Part shown: piece by piece, positions 23,921-33,761 of the stretch
Numbering within the stretch: the first letter of the stretch is position 1
How the letters are laid out: each line of letters starts with the position of its first letter
Assembly: GCA_025174535.1 (NCBI GenBank)
Contig: JALBUN010000001.1
Location: forward strand, 620,001 to 684,000
DNA length: 64,000 bases
From: Cantharellus purpuraceus
Taxonomy: Eukaryota > Basidiomycota > Agaricomycetes > Cantharellales > Hydnaceae
Direction: 5' to 3'
Notes under the pieces: model-generated
The model's database searches: none
The model's input: the letters and a program-made list of their open reading frames with translations, nothing else
What the model was told of the DNA's origin: nothing
Made by a program: the position numbers and the translations under genes

Positions 23921-24458
23921 TGTTACGCACTGAGTCCAGTTGGGGGTCAGAGATTGGGTCAGAGGTTGGGTCGGAGGTTGAGTCAGAGTCGGGGAGGGAG
24001 TCAGGGTACGTTGTGGGGGTCAGAACAGACTTGGCTTCAGCTTATGTGCTGCGCCCTCACTAATACCGGTGTCCAAGATTTCAGAGACGGAGCATGACTT
24101 AGATAGTTAGGATCGGACTTTAGGAACTAGGCGTGATTCAATATTTGAACTGGGGATGAAGTCCCCAGTCAGACAGCTTAAATACATATTTGAAATCTAA
24201 TAATAATTACTCCAGTGATGGGTCTCTGAGGCCGATGGCCTTACATGAGTATGTCCGAGTCCAACGGGGACAGATGTCTGGGTTCCTATGGTGATGCTGA
24301 TGCATCAATCGGAACCGGAGACGGATGGGTGAAATTGGCAGTGACAATTGGACAGGTAAATGGAGACATGACAGTTTCCAAATGGAGTAGATTTCATGTG
24401 CGTGGGGATCTGAATGGATCGGATGGGGATCTGAGTGTTAATGAATATAGTCATAACA
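23921..24458 (-). mobile_element. Y solo LTR 4, target duplication TAGTT
   Basis: 538 bp, TGTTACGCACTGAG... to ...GTCATAACA on the plus strand. TAGTT stands at 23916-23920 and 24459-24463. Confidence 0.93.
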
Positions 24459-24477
24459 TAGTTATAATTAATGTATG

Positions 24478-24837
24478 CAGCATTCCATTAAGGAATGCTG
24501 TCTTCTTGGTAGATATATGCACCCATAGGGTGCATATGTATATTTATTATGTAAGCCAGTGGACCCAAGTACATGTGTGGGTCCACATGTAGTAGATAGA
24601 ACTTAGTTAACTACCACACTGTACAACACATTGCCCAACCAATATACTTGGTTGAGTTCTGTGCAATGGTGTGAACTAAGACACATATTTACAACAGTGG
24701 TGTGGTTAAATCTAAGTTGTTCTACTACATGTGGACCCACATGTATACTTGGGTCCACTGATTACATAATAAATGTATATATGCACCCCATGGGTGCATA
24801 TAGCTACCAAGAAGCAGCATTCCTTAAGGGAATGCTG
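24478..24837. mobile_element. 360-bp foldback MITE with long inverted repeats
   Basis: CAGCATTCC at the left and GGAATGCTG at the right open an inverted repeat of about 125 bp on each side, with only a few mismatches. Each arm contains three hairpins of its own: AGCATTCC/GGAATGCT, ATATGCACCC/GGGTGCATAT and GTGGACCCA/TGGGTCCAC. No coding capacity. TA on both sides may be the target duplication, but the left border has two extra bases, so this is uncertain. Confidence 0.8.
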
Positions 24838-24898
24838 TAGATACAACTACATACATTATATATATATATATATAATATTTTACCATAAGTACTTACAT

Positions 24899-25125
24899 CA
24901 ACCACCTCCACCCAGGCCATTTCCTCATTGTTCCATGTAAATTTCTTCAGTGAGGCTTCCATGCAGGAATACAGTTTTGACATCAAGTTGATGTATTTCC
25001 CAATCTAGGGAAGCAGCAATGCTTAGTACTGCATGTACTGACTCCAGTCAGGTGACAGGGGCAAACATATTTGTGTAGTCAATTCCTTCAACCTGTGAGT
25101 ACCCTTTTGCCACTACTCACACCTT
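24899..25125 (-). pseudogene. Ty1/copia reverse transcriptase fragment (RVT_2), decayed
   Basis: Minus-strand reading gives VVAKGYSQVEGIDYTNMFAP, then a TGA in place of the Arg of the usual VTRLES, then LDWEIHQLDVKTVFLHGSLT and EEIYMEQ with another TGA. It is truncated at 24899 by the neighbouring LTR, so the YVDD catalytic motif and RNase H are missing. It continues the frame of 25708-26010 once solo LTR S copy 1 is left out. Confidence 0.85.
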
Positions 25126-25702
25126 TGTTAAGCTCTGGGACAACTCAGGGTTCAATGGGAAAGGGCTGGAGTTCAGCTGCTAGTAAAGAGGGAGATGGGA
25201 CTTTACTGTTCCAGTTCAACCAGAGACAGAGTGGGAGCAATACTATTGAGTCAGATCGAGTGGACTCGGCTTCAACTTATCATTGGTCCAATATTTCAGA
25301 GTTGGATCAGGGATCTGGAGTTCAACTTGTCAAGAAGGTACTTGTCAAGAAGCCAGCAACCAAGAAGTTGATGGGGCAAATCTTAGTCAATATACAAACT
25401 ACTGTAATAGACAGAGTAGCCTGTATAAGTATGTGGAGAATTGAATGCTGAAACTAAAACAATAAAACAATAAGACGGATATGGAGTACAACACAGAAGT
25501 TCAGAGTTTGGACCCCAAGTCTGAACTGAAACTAAACAATATAAAAGAAGGAGGTTTGTTGTAACCCATAAGGAGAAACTACTTATAAAGAGAACAATAA
25601 TGGAGTTTGGGGTTGACGGAGGTGGAGTTGATAAAGGTGGAGTTGACAGGGATGGAGATGAAGGAGGTCTGGAGTTTGGGCTTGGTGTTACAGGATGTAA
25701 CA
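25126..25702. mobile_element. Solo LTR S copy 1, target duplication ACCTT
   Basis: 577 bp, TGTTAAGCTCTGG... to ...GGATGTAACA, flanked by ACCTT at 25121-25125 and 25703-25707. Interrupts copia reverse transcriptase between SRCKV and VVAKGYSQ; without LTR and one ACCTT the frame is continuous apart from a TGA. Confidence 0.92.
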
Positions 25703-26693
25703 ACCTTACACCTTGACACCTCATTATTCTCACCTTGTTTTTGTAGGAATATAGTACAGCTCCCTATGATTTTGCAGTCCTTCAGTATGCTGGAATGAGG
25801 GACTAGTGTCCATATGCCATGCTGGTGAAGTGAGTCCATTTCATCATCATAGCTCTTGTCCCATAGTGGTCCATCATATGCATCTATCACCTGTTTGTAT
25901 GTGTAAGGATCATCAAGTGCAACTCCAAACATCTTGTTTTCCTCCATGTCTATGTGCATAGTATTGTTTAGTACATGCAGATGCTCTGAGTATGTTTCCT
26001 GTTGGCCCAAGCACTCCCTAATCTCACGCTTGGCTCATTCAACAAGGGATTCACAATGGAGTCCATGCATGGCAGCTCCTGCTGCAGACATTGTTTCTGG
26101 TCTGGCGGACCAACATGGGAGAGTTACTGAGGGTGTCACTTCCATGAGTGAGTTGTCATCCAATGGCACAATCAATGTACTGTGCCTAACTTCAGGAGGG
26201 TCATCAGATGTGTTGATCAGCAAATCATGTTCTTCCACTTCATCTGATACATCAGTGGATTGGTGCATGAGTGCAGGTATGCTTTCAGGGTCATCAGGCA
26301 TGTCTTGTTCATCTACCCCAACCTCTGTGCTAGGAATGTAAGGGCAGGGTTTTGCATCCTGTGATTCTATGAAAGTTATGTTTCTTGAAACCATGATACA
26401 TCCTGTGGGGGGGTAATATCACCTGTATGCCTTTGAGTGGCCTGAATATCCTATCAGCATTCCTTCAATTGATCAGGTGTAGATTTTTGGATGGTGATCT
26501 GACTTCACAAGGATGAAAGCCCTGCAGCCAATCTCTCGTAGGTGTGATATGTCAGGTTTTGTACCATAGTAGGCTTCATATGGTGTGAGGTTTTTGAGTG
26601 TGCAAGTGGGGGTATGATCTTTTACACATCAATGTCTTGATACATTCTCCCCAGAGCTTGGGGGGAAATTTATTTTCTGACATGATTGCCTGA
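25703..26693 (-). pseudogene. Ty1/copia integrase C-terminus to reverse transcriptase N-terminus, decayed
   Basis: Reads on the minus strand from AIMSENKFPPKLWGECIKTL (integrase), through a degenerate stretch with several stops, MVSRNITFIESQDAKPCP and VGVDEQDMPDDPESIPALM (integrase-RT linker, open 26035-26394), to ALDDPYTYKQVIDAYDGPLW and DEMDSLHQHGIWTLVP (RVT_2 start). Its two ends are defined by S solo LTRs. Part of the copia element that begins near 38951. Confidence 0.8.
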
Positions 26694-27283
26694 TGTTAAG
26701 GGCTGGAAAACTTGGGGTTCAAATGGAATAACCAGAGTTTGGCTGCTAGTGAAGAAGGGGAGGGGACTTTACTGTTCCAGTTCAACCAGAGACAGAATGG
26801 GACAATAACTATTGAGTCAGATTGAGTGGACTTGGCTTCAACTTGTGTGTTGCACCCCCTCAGATCATTGGTCCAATATTTCAGAGTTTGGAGTACAGAG
26901 TTGGATCAAGGATCTGGAGCTTGACTTGTCAAGAAGCTAGCAACCAAGAAGTTGACAGGGAAAATCCTAGTTGATATATGAACTACTGTAATAGACAGAG
27001 AGTAGCCTGTATAAGTATGTGGAGAATTGAATGATGAAACTAAAAGCAATAAGACAATAGGACAGATATGGAGTACAACACAGAAAGGAGTTTGGGGTTT
27101 GGACCCAAGTCCAAACTAAACTAAGCAAAATAAAAAAAGAAGGTTTGTTGTAACCCATAAGAAGAAACTACTTATAAGGAGAACAATAATAGAGTTCAGG
27201 GTTGATGGAGGTGGAGTTGACAGAGAATGGAGACAAAGGAGATGGACATCCAGAGATCAGACTTGGTGTTACAGGATGTAACA
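26694..27283. mobile_element. Solo LTR S copy 2, target duplication CCTGA
   Basis: 590 bp, TGTTAAGGGCTGG... to ...GGATGTAACA, with CCTGA at 26689-26693 and 27284-27288. Interrupts copia integrase inside the codon after TLFNQAQ; leaving it out restores NQAQAIMSENK. Confidence 0.92.
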
Positions 27284-27906
27284 CCTGAGCTTGATTGAAA
27301 AGAGTATGGTGTACCCTTTCTGCCTTCCCATTTTGGGCAGATGAGTATAGTGCCATCATCTGATGCTTGATACCATCCTTTTTTTAAGTATTTTTCAAAC
27401 TCATGTGATGTATACTCCCCTCCATTGTCCATCCAGAGAATATTGATGGTAAGGTTTGTCTCACATTCAACTAGGGCTTTCCATTCCTTAAAATATTCAA
27501 GAGCTTCCCCCTTTTGTTTGAGAATGGCCTTCCCTTTGCTGCCCCTTTTTTCCCAACATTTCTCAATTGTATGTCCATTCTTGTCACAGTTTGAGCATCT
27601 CAATGAATTGCTGGCCACCTTTGCCTGTTTCTGCTTTGCAGCAAGTAGAATATCTTCATTTTTAACCATTTCACATTGTCTGGACTCTTGTGCTTCAGAC
27701 TCAATATGTTGAATGATGGTGGAGGGGGTAAGTGCCAATGATGATGCTATGAGGATCTTGTGCAGTCCTTCAAATTTGCTGTCGCACATCGCATGGAGTA
27801 GCAGTCCAACAGTCCATTCCTCTTTGGTTGGGGGCTCACCACTGTAGATTGCCTCCATATAGTCCCTGAGATCTGTGAATACTGATGAGGTAGTCATGGC
27901 AGTAGT
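27284..27906 (-). pseudogene. Ty1/copia gag C-half fused to integrase remnant
   Basis: Minus-strand gag sequence, TDLRDYMEAIYSGEPPTKEE and EWTVGLLLHAMC, with the zinc knuckle CSNCDKNGHTIEKC (CX2CX4HX4C). Integrase residues (FKEWKALVECE, ILWMDNGGEYTSHEFEKYL, QNGKAERVHHTLFNQAQ) follow after a deletion that removed the protease and the integrase N-terminus. The N-half of this gag is 10.7 kb away at 38628-38951, separated by later insertions. Confidence 0.87.
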
Positions 27907-29338
27907 TGTATGGGAACCACCTTTTCCCTATCAAATTCCATTTATGCAGCACCAATGTGCTATTCTTTGCTTTTCCATTCCTAAATATCAGCATATATTT
28001 GGTGCTTGTACCTGGAATGGACTTATTCAAATATTCTCTATTTTTCCATATTTTTCTGGGAATATTCCATGCAGAACTCAGCTCAGAATCATTTATTTCT
28101 GCTGTGCTACAGTTGTGGACCCATAGGCGCCCACAAACCTTCGCACAGCCGGCTCTCCCCTTTTGGACCAGGCATTTGGCCTGAATTCAAGCTCAGATGT
28201 CTCTGATCAATAAATATTCTGTAACTTAACAACCACAGCCTCTCAGGGCACTATTTTCCATGCAGATCATCACCTGAGATGTGGCTATCCATGGCTGTCC
28301 AAACCAGTGCAGAAAACAGGGTGGACACCCTTCTTTTTGCCTGATCAGTGCCTAGCTCAGGGATCAGATCAGCTGATGGGTGATCAAATCAGGTGATTGC
28401 CTTGGAATATTCTACCCCTTTCCATAACATTCTAGCTGTTTCCCTCTATTATTAGATAGAACTTTCCAGAACCATTATTCAGCTCCTGATCAGTGTTAAT
28501 GCTGTGATCAGATCCTGTGATTGGCTTGGAATATTCTACCCCTTTCTTCCACCTTCCACAACCTTCCAGTAGCTTCCATCTATTAATAGGTAGAATATTC
28601 CAGAACCATTAGTCAGCCCCTGTAAATACAATATATAAGGAGGCCATTCTGCCTCTGAAAGAATAACATATCATCATATTCTACCCATCTTCTGCACACC
28701 AGTGCGACTAGAGTGACATACAGTGTCATCCTCTATCTCAGTAACTGTTGATTACCAGTTCAAGGATCTTTTACAGTTGTGTAACTGTACTTGATTGCAC
28801 TCGAAGTAGTGATATTCCTGCTTTGGGCGTGAGTGTAGTATCTGCCTCACGTGACTACGAATCTACAGGGTGAGATTGTCTGTCAATAGTCCTGCCATTA
28901 GTGCTCTTGTTTAAGTTACTAGTGTGTACTGCCTTTGCAGAGCATTAGAATCTTGAACTCGTGTGAAGCAGTTGCTAGACTACTTCACACATCGCTGTTA
29001 CCTGCTTCTGAGTGCCACTGGTTGGACGGTTGGATTCATCCACCTACTTCCTTTAGCCTCTAAGTGCATTCCCCTCTTTTTGGAATATCTGGACCCCTAA
29101 GTGTCCGTGAACTCTAGACTCTGGAAGTCTTATTCATTTCTTGCTGCTAAGAAACGTATTACTTTTCTGCGTATAGTCTGCATTGACCAATACAAAGGAT
29201 TGTAACCAAAGTACAAACGTTAAATCGTTTCTGGAGTTGTGCTGCAGCAGGGTTTGATATTCTTCTCAGCTGTTCATTCACGGAATTGTGGTGATTTAGA
29301 GTTTGCCCTAACACCATAATTTTGCGGGTTCCAAAACA
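27907..29338 (+). mobile_element. LTR X copy 2 (1432 bp)
   Basis: TGTATGGGAACC... to ...GGGTTCCAAAACA, with imperfect inverted ends. Left flank GTAGT, right flank GTATC: not a matching duplication. The missing partners are at X copy 3. Carries both HSE-like triplets and the TATA box. No internal retroelement sequence is attached, so it was originally a solo LTR. Confidence 0.9.
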
Positions 29339-29952
29339 GTATCTATTGGAGCGGAGTCAGCAGAGGTGGAAGATAGTTTCGCACCTAAAGTTGCTGGTGA
29401 TGTCGGGGATGACACAGCCTGTACTGGGGAATGGAATGTGATATGGCCCAATGCCCAGTCAATCAACGGATTGTAGTGGGTGAGCCAATTATGTCCGAGA
29501 ACCACAGAACAGCTGGAGTCAAGCGGAGTAACATAGAATGTAAGGTTCTGGATTTCTCCGACAAAAAAACAGATAGACAGATCTATAGCTCGTGAAATAA
29601 CAGCATTAGTAGTGCCATCAAATAATGGGAGCGATATTGGAGTTATGGTGTATGTATGGAGTTTATGTAAATCAGAAAAAGAGGAATTGAGGAAACAATG
29701 AGTAGAACCGGAGTCAATTAATGCTTGGATAGCGGTATCGGGAATGGAGTCAGAGTAGATGAGGAGGGTAAGGGAGTCGGAGTGGGAAAGAGTGGATGCA
29801 TTCAGGTGGACCTTGTTTGTCGTACGGGGAGTACCAACACAGCCCTCAGCCCGTACGGAGGCTATAGGACTGCTTACTATTTTTTTTGGTCCGTTGTGGC
29901 ATTGGCGGCACGGCCCTTTGCCTTTGCTGTGGACGAGGTTGCCTTGTTGCAA
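29308..29952 (-). pseudogene. Y (Ty3/gypsy) protease domain, separated from its reverse transcriptase
   Basis: Open frame with the retropepsin signature ALIDSGSTHCFLN and the downstream VVLGHNWLTHYNPLID. It overlaps the end of gag in the -1 frame. From 29338 downward its apparent last residues (VLEPAKLWC) are read from LTR X copy 2 and are not part of the protein. The true continuation is at 33762 on the other strand. Confidence 0.88.
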
Positions 29953-30890
29953 TCCTTGGCTTGGTGGCCAGGCTTTCTGCAGAATAAGCAGAGGTTGTTG
30001 TCCATGCGATGCTGGCGTTCCTGCTGGGTAAGTTTTCCATCTTTTCCCAGCTTGTTGGAGAGGTCTGGAGTGCTCTTGTGAGCTCTGGAGCTATTGCCAG
30101 TTCCGGAGTTATTCTGACCGGAACCGGAAGCAGCAGCGTTACCCATGTTTGACTTCTGGCCTGAGTTGGCAGTGGTCTTCTTGTTGGACCCCTTGTTGGA
30201 CTTTGGGGTCTTGTCTGATGATTTGTCCGATTTGTTGTTGGCCGAATTTTCACAGGAGACCTCAGATTGACGTTCCCAATAACAGGCGTCGATGGATTGG
30301 GCGAGCTTGCGAAGGTTAACCAAAGTATCTGGCTTACTGACACGTGATATCTCATCCTTGATGCGGGATGGGAGACCAATGTAAAATTGGTGTTGGAGTG
30401 CGGCATTGCCCCATTGGACTTTCGGGGCTAGCTGCTGGAAACTCACAATGTATTTTGTGATTTTGTGATTTTCCTTCATCCGAAGTTGATCAAGTTCATT
30501 CTCGGCATTGGCCTCGGGGTTATAAGGACTGAAATTGGTCCAAAGTTCAGAGATGAAGTTGGAGTAGTCATCTGACCATATCAGGTCATTGGAGTTGTCC
30601 ATGAGCGCTGGCTCGAAGTAGTCCAGTGCAGTGCCCTTGAGATAGGACATGGCAAAGGTGACCTTTGCCTGATCAGATGTGAACGTGTTGGGGCGGTCAT
30701 GGAAATTCAACCGGCATTGCACCAAGAATGGCTGGAGCTTGCGCGGATCGGAGCCATTGAATGGGTCAGGTTCTCGGACTTTGGTCCGGGACTTAGGGGC
30801 TTGTGGGGCATGGATGCTGCTGGTGAGCAGGGAGATGGCTTGTGCCAGATTTGGAGAGGGCGGGGTGTCATCTTCTTCATTGACGGCCTG
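29877..30890 (-). pseudogene. Y (Ty3/gypsy) gag with CCHC zinc knuckle
   Basis: Structural capsid/nucleocapsid protein of a Ty3/gypsy retrotransposon. The open frame includes PNLAQAISLL, PDPFNGSDPRKLQPFLVQC, VTFAMSYLKGTALDYFEPAL, DQLRMKENHKITKYIVSFQQ and the knuckle CLFCRKPGHQAKDC (CX2CX4HX4C). A Met-initiated frame begins at 30725, but gag similarity extends upstream to about 30890, where a TGA closes the frame. An ATG-bearing neighbouring frame upstream suggests a 5' frameshift. The 5' LTR lies about 130 bp further up (31024-31550). Confidence 0.88.
29880..29887 (-). promoter_or_regulatory. Putative -1 frameshift slippery site, gag to protease
   Basis: On the minus strand gag ends CAA AAA AAA TAG. 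The run fits the X-XXY-YYZ slippery pattern (A AAA AAA) directly before the stop, and the protease frame is the -1 frame here. Confidence 0.55.
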
Positions 30891-31023
30891 TGGTCCGTCG
30901 GTTCTTCAACGTCCTTGGGGATGGTGTCAATGCTGGGAGTGGGCACCTTGACGGTTCGTGCGCATTCGGAATTGGCAGTGGATCGTGGCATTGGTAGGAG
31001 TGAGTATGGCAGTTCAAATATAC

Positions 31024-31550
31024 TGTTATGCACTAGGTCCGATTGGGGGTCGGAGATTGGGTTGGAGGTTTGGTCGGAGTCGGAGAAGGAGTTGGGTACA
31101 TCGTGGGGGTCAGAACAGACTTGGCTTCAGCTTATGTGCTGTGCCCTCACTAATACTGGTGTCCGAGATTTCGGAGATGGAGTACAACTTAGAGAGTTAG
31201 GATCAGACTTAGGAACTAGGCGTGATTCGATATTTGAACTGGGGAATGAAGTCCCCAGTCGAGCAGCTTAAATACATATTTGAAATCTAATAATAATTAC
31301 TCTGGTGATGGGTCTCCAAGGCTGACGGCCTTACATGAGTATGTCTGAGTCTGACGGGGATGGATGTCCGGGTTCCTATGGTGATGCTGATGCATCAATC
31401 GGAACCAGAGACGGATGGGTGAAATCAGCAGTGACAATCGGACAGGTAAATGGAGATGTGGCGGTTTCCAAATGGAGTATAGATTTAATATGTGTGGGGA
31501 TCTGAGTGGATTGGACGGGGATCTGGGCGTTAATGAATATAGTCATAACA
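31024..31550 (-). mobile_element. Y LTR 5: 5' LTR of Y copy B, inside the inverted segment
   Basis: 527 bp; sense on the minus strand, directly upstream of gag. The flanks (TATAC inside, CCTTC outside) do not match each other. CCTTC matches the outer flank of LTR 7 (GAAGG at 38628-38632 on plus), so LTRs 5 and 7 are the two ends of one element, with LTR 5 inverted. Confidence 0.88.
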
Positions 31551-31583
31551 CCTTCAGAATGCCATGTGACTGCAATTCACTAC
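31551..31583. pseudogene. 33-bp displaced piece of copia gag
   Basis: CCTTCAGAATGCC...TTCACTAC. Read in the plus direction it bridges gag FNALQ to TTAMTTSS: it begins with the CCTTC duplication of Y and ends with ACTAC, the X duplication. It belongs to the minus-strand copia gag but was flipped by the inversion. Confidence 0.8.
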
Positions 31584-32316
31584 TGTTTTGGAACCCGCAA
31601 AATTATGGTGTTAGGGCAAACTCTAAATCACCACAATTCCGTGAATGAACAGCTGAGAAGAATATCAAACCCTGCTGCAGCACAACTCCAGAAACGATTT
31701 AACGTTTGTACTTTGGTTACAATCCTTTGTATTGGTCAATGCAGACTATACGCAGAAAAGTAATACGTTTCTTAGCAGCAAGAAATGAATAAGACTTCCA
31801 GAGTCTAGAGTTCACGGACACTTAGGGGTCCAGATATTCCAAAAAGAGGGGAATGCACTTAGAGGCTAAAGGAAGTAGGTGGATGAATCCAACCGTCCAA
31901 CCAGTGGCACTCAGAAGCAGGTAACAGCGATGTGTGAAGTAGTCTAGCAACTGCTTCACACGAGTTCAAGATTCTAATGCTCTGCAAAGGCAGTACACAC
32001 TAGTAACTTAAACAAGAGCACTAATGGCAGGACTATTGACAGACAATCTCACCCTGTAGATTCGTAGTCACGTGAGGCAGATACTACACTCACGCCCAAA
32101 GCAGGAATATCACTACTTCGAGTGCAATCAAGTACAGTTACACAACTGTAAAAGATCCTTGAACTGGTAATCAACAGTTACTGAGATAGAGGATGACACT
32201 GTATGTCACTCTAGTCGCACTGGTGTGCAGAAGATGGGTAGAATATGATGATATGTTATTCTTTCAGAGGCAGAATGGCCTCCTTATATATTGTATTTAC
32301 AGGGGCTGACTAATGG

Positions 32317-32329
32317 TTCTGGAATATTC
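32317..32329 (-). promoter_or_regulatory. Heat-shock-element-like triplet in LTR X copy 3
   Basis: TTC-tg-GAA-ta-TTC on plus, the reverse complement of the proximal triplet of copies 1 and 2, beside a reversed TATATAAG at 32283-32290. Confidence 0.55.
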
Positions 32330-32951
32330 TACCTATTAATAGATGGAAGCTACTGGAAGGTTGTGGAAGGTGGAAGAAAGGGGTAGAATATTCCAAGCCA
32401 ATCACAGGATCTGATCACAGCATTAACACTGATCAGGAGCTGAATAATGGTTCTGGAAAGTTCTATCTAATAATAGAGGGAAACAGCTAGAATGTTATGG
32501 AAAGGGGTAGAATATTCCAAGGCAATCACCTGATTTGATCACCCATCAGCTGATCTGATCCCTGAGCTAGGCACTGATCAGGCAAAAAGAAGGGTGTCCA
32601 CCCTGTTTTCTGCACTGGTTTGGACAGCCATGGATAGCCACATCTCAGGTGATGATCTGCATGGAAAATAGTGCCCTGAGAGGCTGTGGTTGTTAAGTTA
32701 CAGAATATTTATTGATCAGAGACATCTGAGCTTGAATTCAGGCCAAATGCCTGGTCCAAAAGGGGAGAGCCGGCTGTGCGAAGGTTTGTGGGCGCCTATG
32801 GGTCCACAACTGTAGCACAGCAGAAATAAATGATTCTGAGCTGAGTTCTGCATGGAATATTCCCAGAAAAATATGGAAAAATAGAGAATATTTGAATAAG
32901 TCCATTCCAGGTACAAGCATCAAATATATGTGGATATTTAGGAATGGAAAA

Positions 32952-33692
32952 TGTTATTTGGAAGACTGGACTTCTAGGGGAGAGGGGAACAGAGGGGGAA
33001 CAGAGGGGATAGGAGGAATAGGAGCACATAGGAGGCTCAGGAGGTTGAGGGGGAGGTAGGAAAGCGAAGGGAAATGGTTAGGAGGGAAGAGGAGAAGCCC
33101 CTGTAAGCTCCACAGACATCAGAACATTCTCCTATATTTCTTTTATATTTTATTTCGTCATTTTTTCCCTATTGGCTCCACCCCCCATTTCATTTTTATC
33201 ACAGGTTTCTTTCCCATGTTTCAAATGACACAGAACTTTTATCACGAGTTATTAGCATGCATATCTTGTATAAAACACGCCTAGATAGATATGCAATGGA
33301 CTAGAGAATTTCCTCTCACCTGTTTCTGTCTGTGTGTCTGAATCTATTCGTATCTGGAATATCTCCAGAACGAACGCGTATTTCTATTAGCTTTTGCATA
33401 TTCTATTCGAATATTGCATATTCAACTCGAATCTCGAATTACGAAGCCATACAATAACTGGCTATTTTTCTATTAAGCATTTACTCTCGTTCGAGTCATC
33501 TGCTCCTGATCCCTGCTTAAATTGTCGATATCTAGACGAAGATCACACCAAATCCCATCAAACTTCGTAGGAAGATACTACTCAAGTATATCTTCAATTC
33601 GACTACGCATACATCCAGCTCCCATCACTCCCTCTGTCTCTATTCGAAATCTACTCTCCACACACTCCCAGCAAGGCAAAAATTTTTCAACA
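32952..33692. mobile_element. Solo LTR Z (741 bp), target duplication GAAAA
   Basis: TGTTATTTGGAAGAC... to ...ATTTTTCAACA, flanked by GAAAA at 32947-32951 and 33693-33697. The intact X copy 4 has GAAAA once at this place. A TATAAAA at 33269-33275 suggests plus-strand sense. Only copy in the window; base composition differs from X and Y. Confidence 0.92.
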
Positions 33693-33761
33693 GAAAAGCA
33701 AAGAATAGCACATTGGTGCTGCATAAATGGAATTTGATAGGGAAAAGGTGGTTCCCATACA

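Larger units (their letters stand above)
23743..24898 (+). mobile_element. 3' end and LTR of a further retroelement, with two nested insertions
   Basis: 23743-23873 is the end of an internal region: a short frame ending LLEQLHKDLYD and a polypurine tract AAAAAGGGGAGGG. An LTR starts directly after it with TGTAAGTACCC at about 23874 and appears to end ...AAGTACTTACA at 24898, with matching inverted ends. Y solo LTR 4 and a MITE sit inside. Without them the LTR is only about 120 bp, so it may be partly deleted. The right end abuts the truncated copia reverse transcriptase. Family not identified. Confidence 0.55.
31584..33761 (-). mobile_element. LTR X copy 3, split by solo LTR Z
   Basis: Minus-strand copy of X. 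Subtracting the 741-bp LTR Z and its 5-bp duplication leaves exactly 1432 bp, the length of copy 2. Flanks on the minus strand are GTATC (5') and GTAGT (3'), reciprocal to copy 2. Inserted between protease and reverse transcriptase of Y copy B. Confidence 0.9.

Noticed and set aside
29725..31200. Plus-strand frames over gypsy gag (for example 30699-31271)
   Set aside because: Antisense of gag and of the Y LTR; no homology features.
27907..33761. X copies 2 and 3 as terminal inverted repeats of a 5.9-kb DNA transposon
   Set aside because: X also exists in single copies, ends TG..CA, has a promoter, and its flanks show exchanged 5-bp duplications, as expected for LTRs joined by an inversion.
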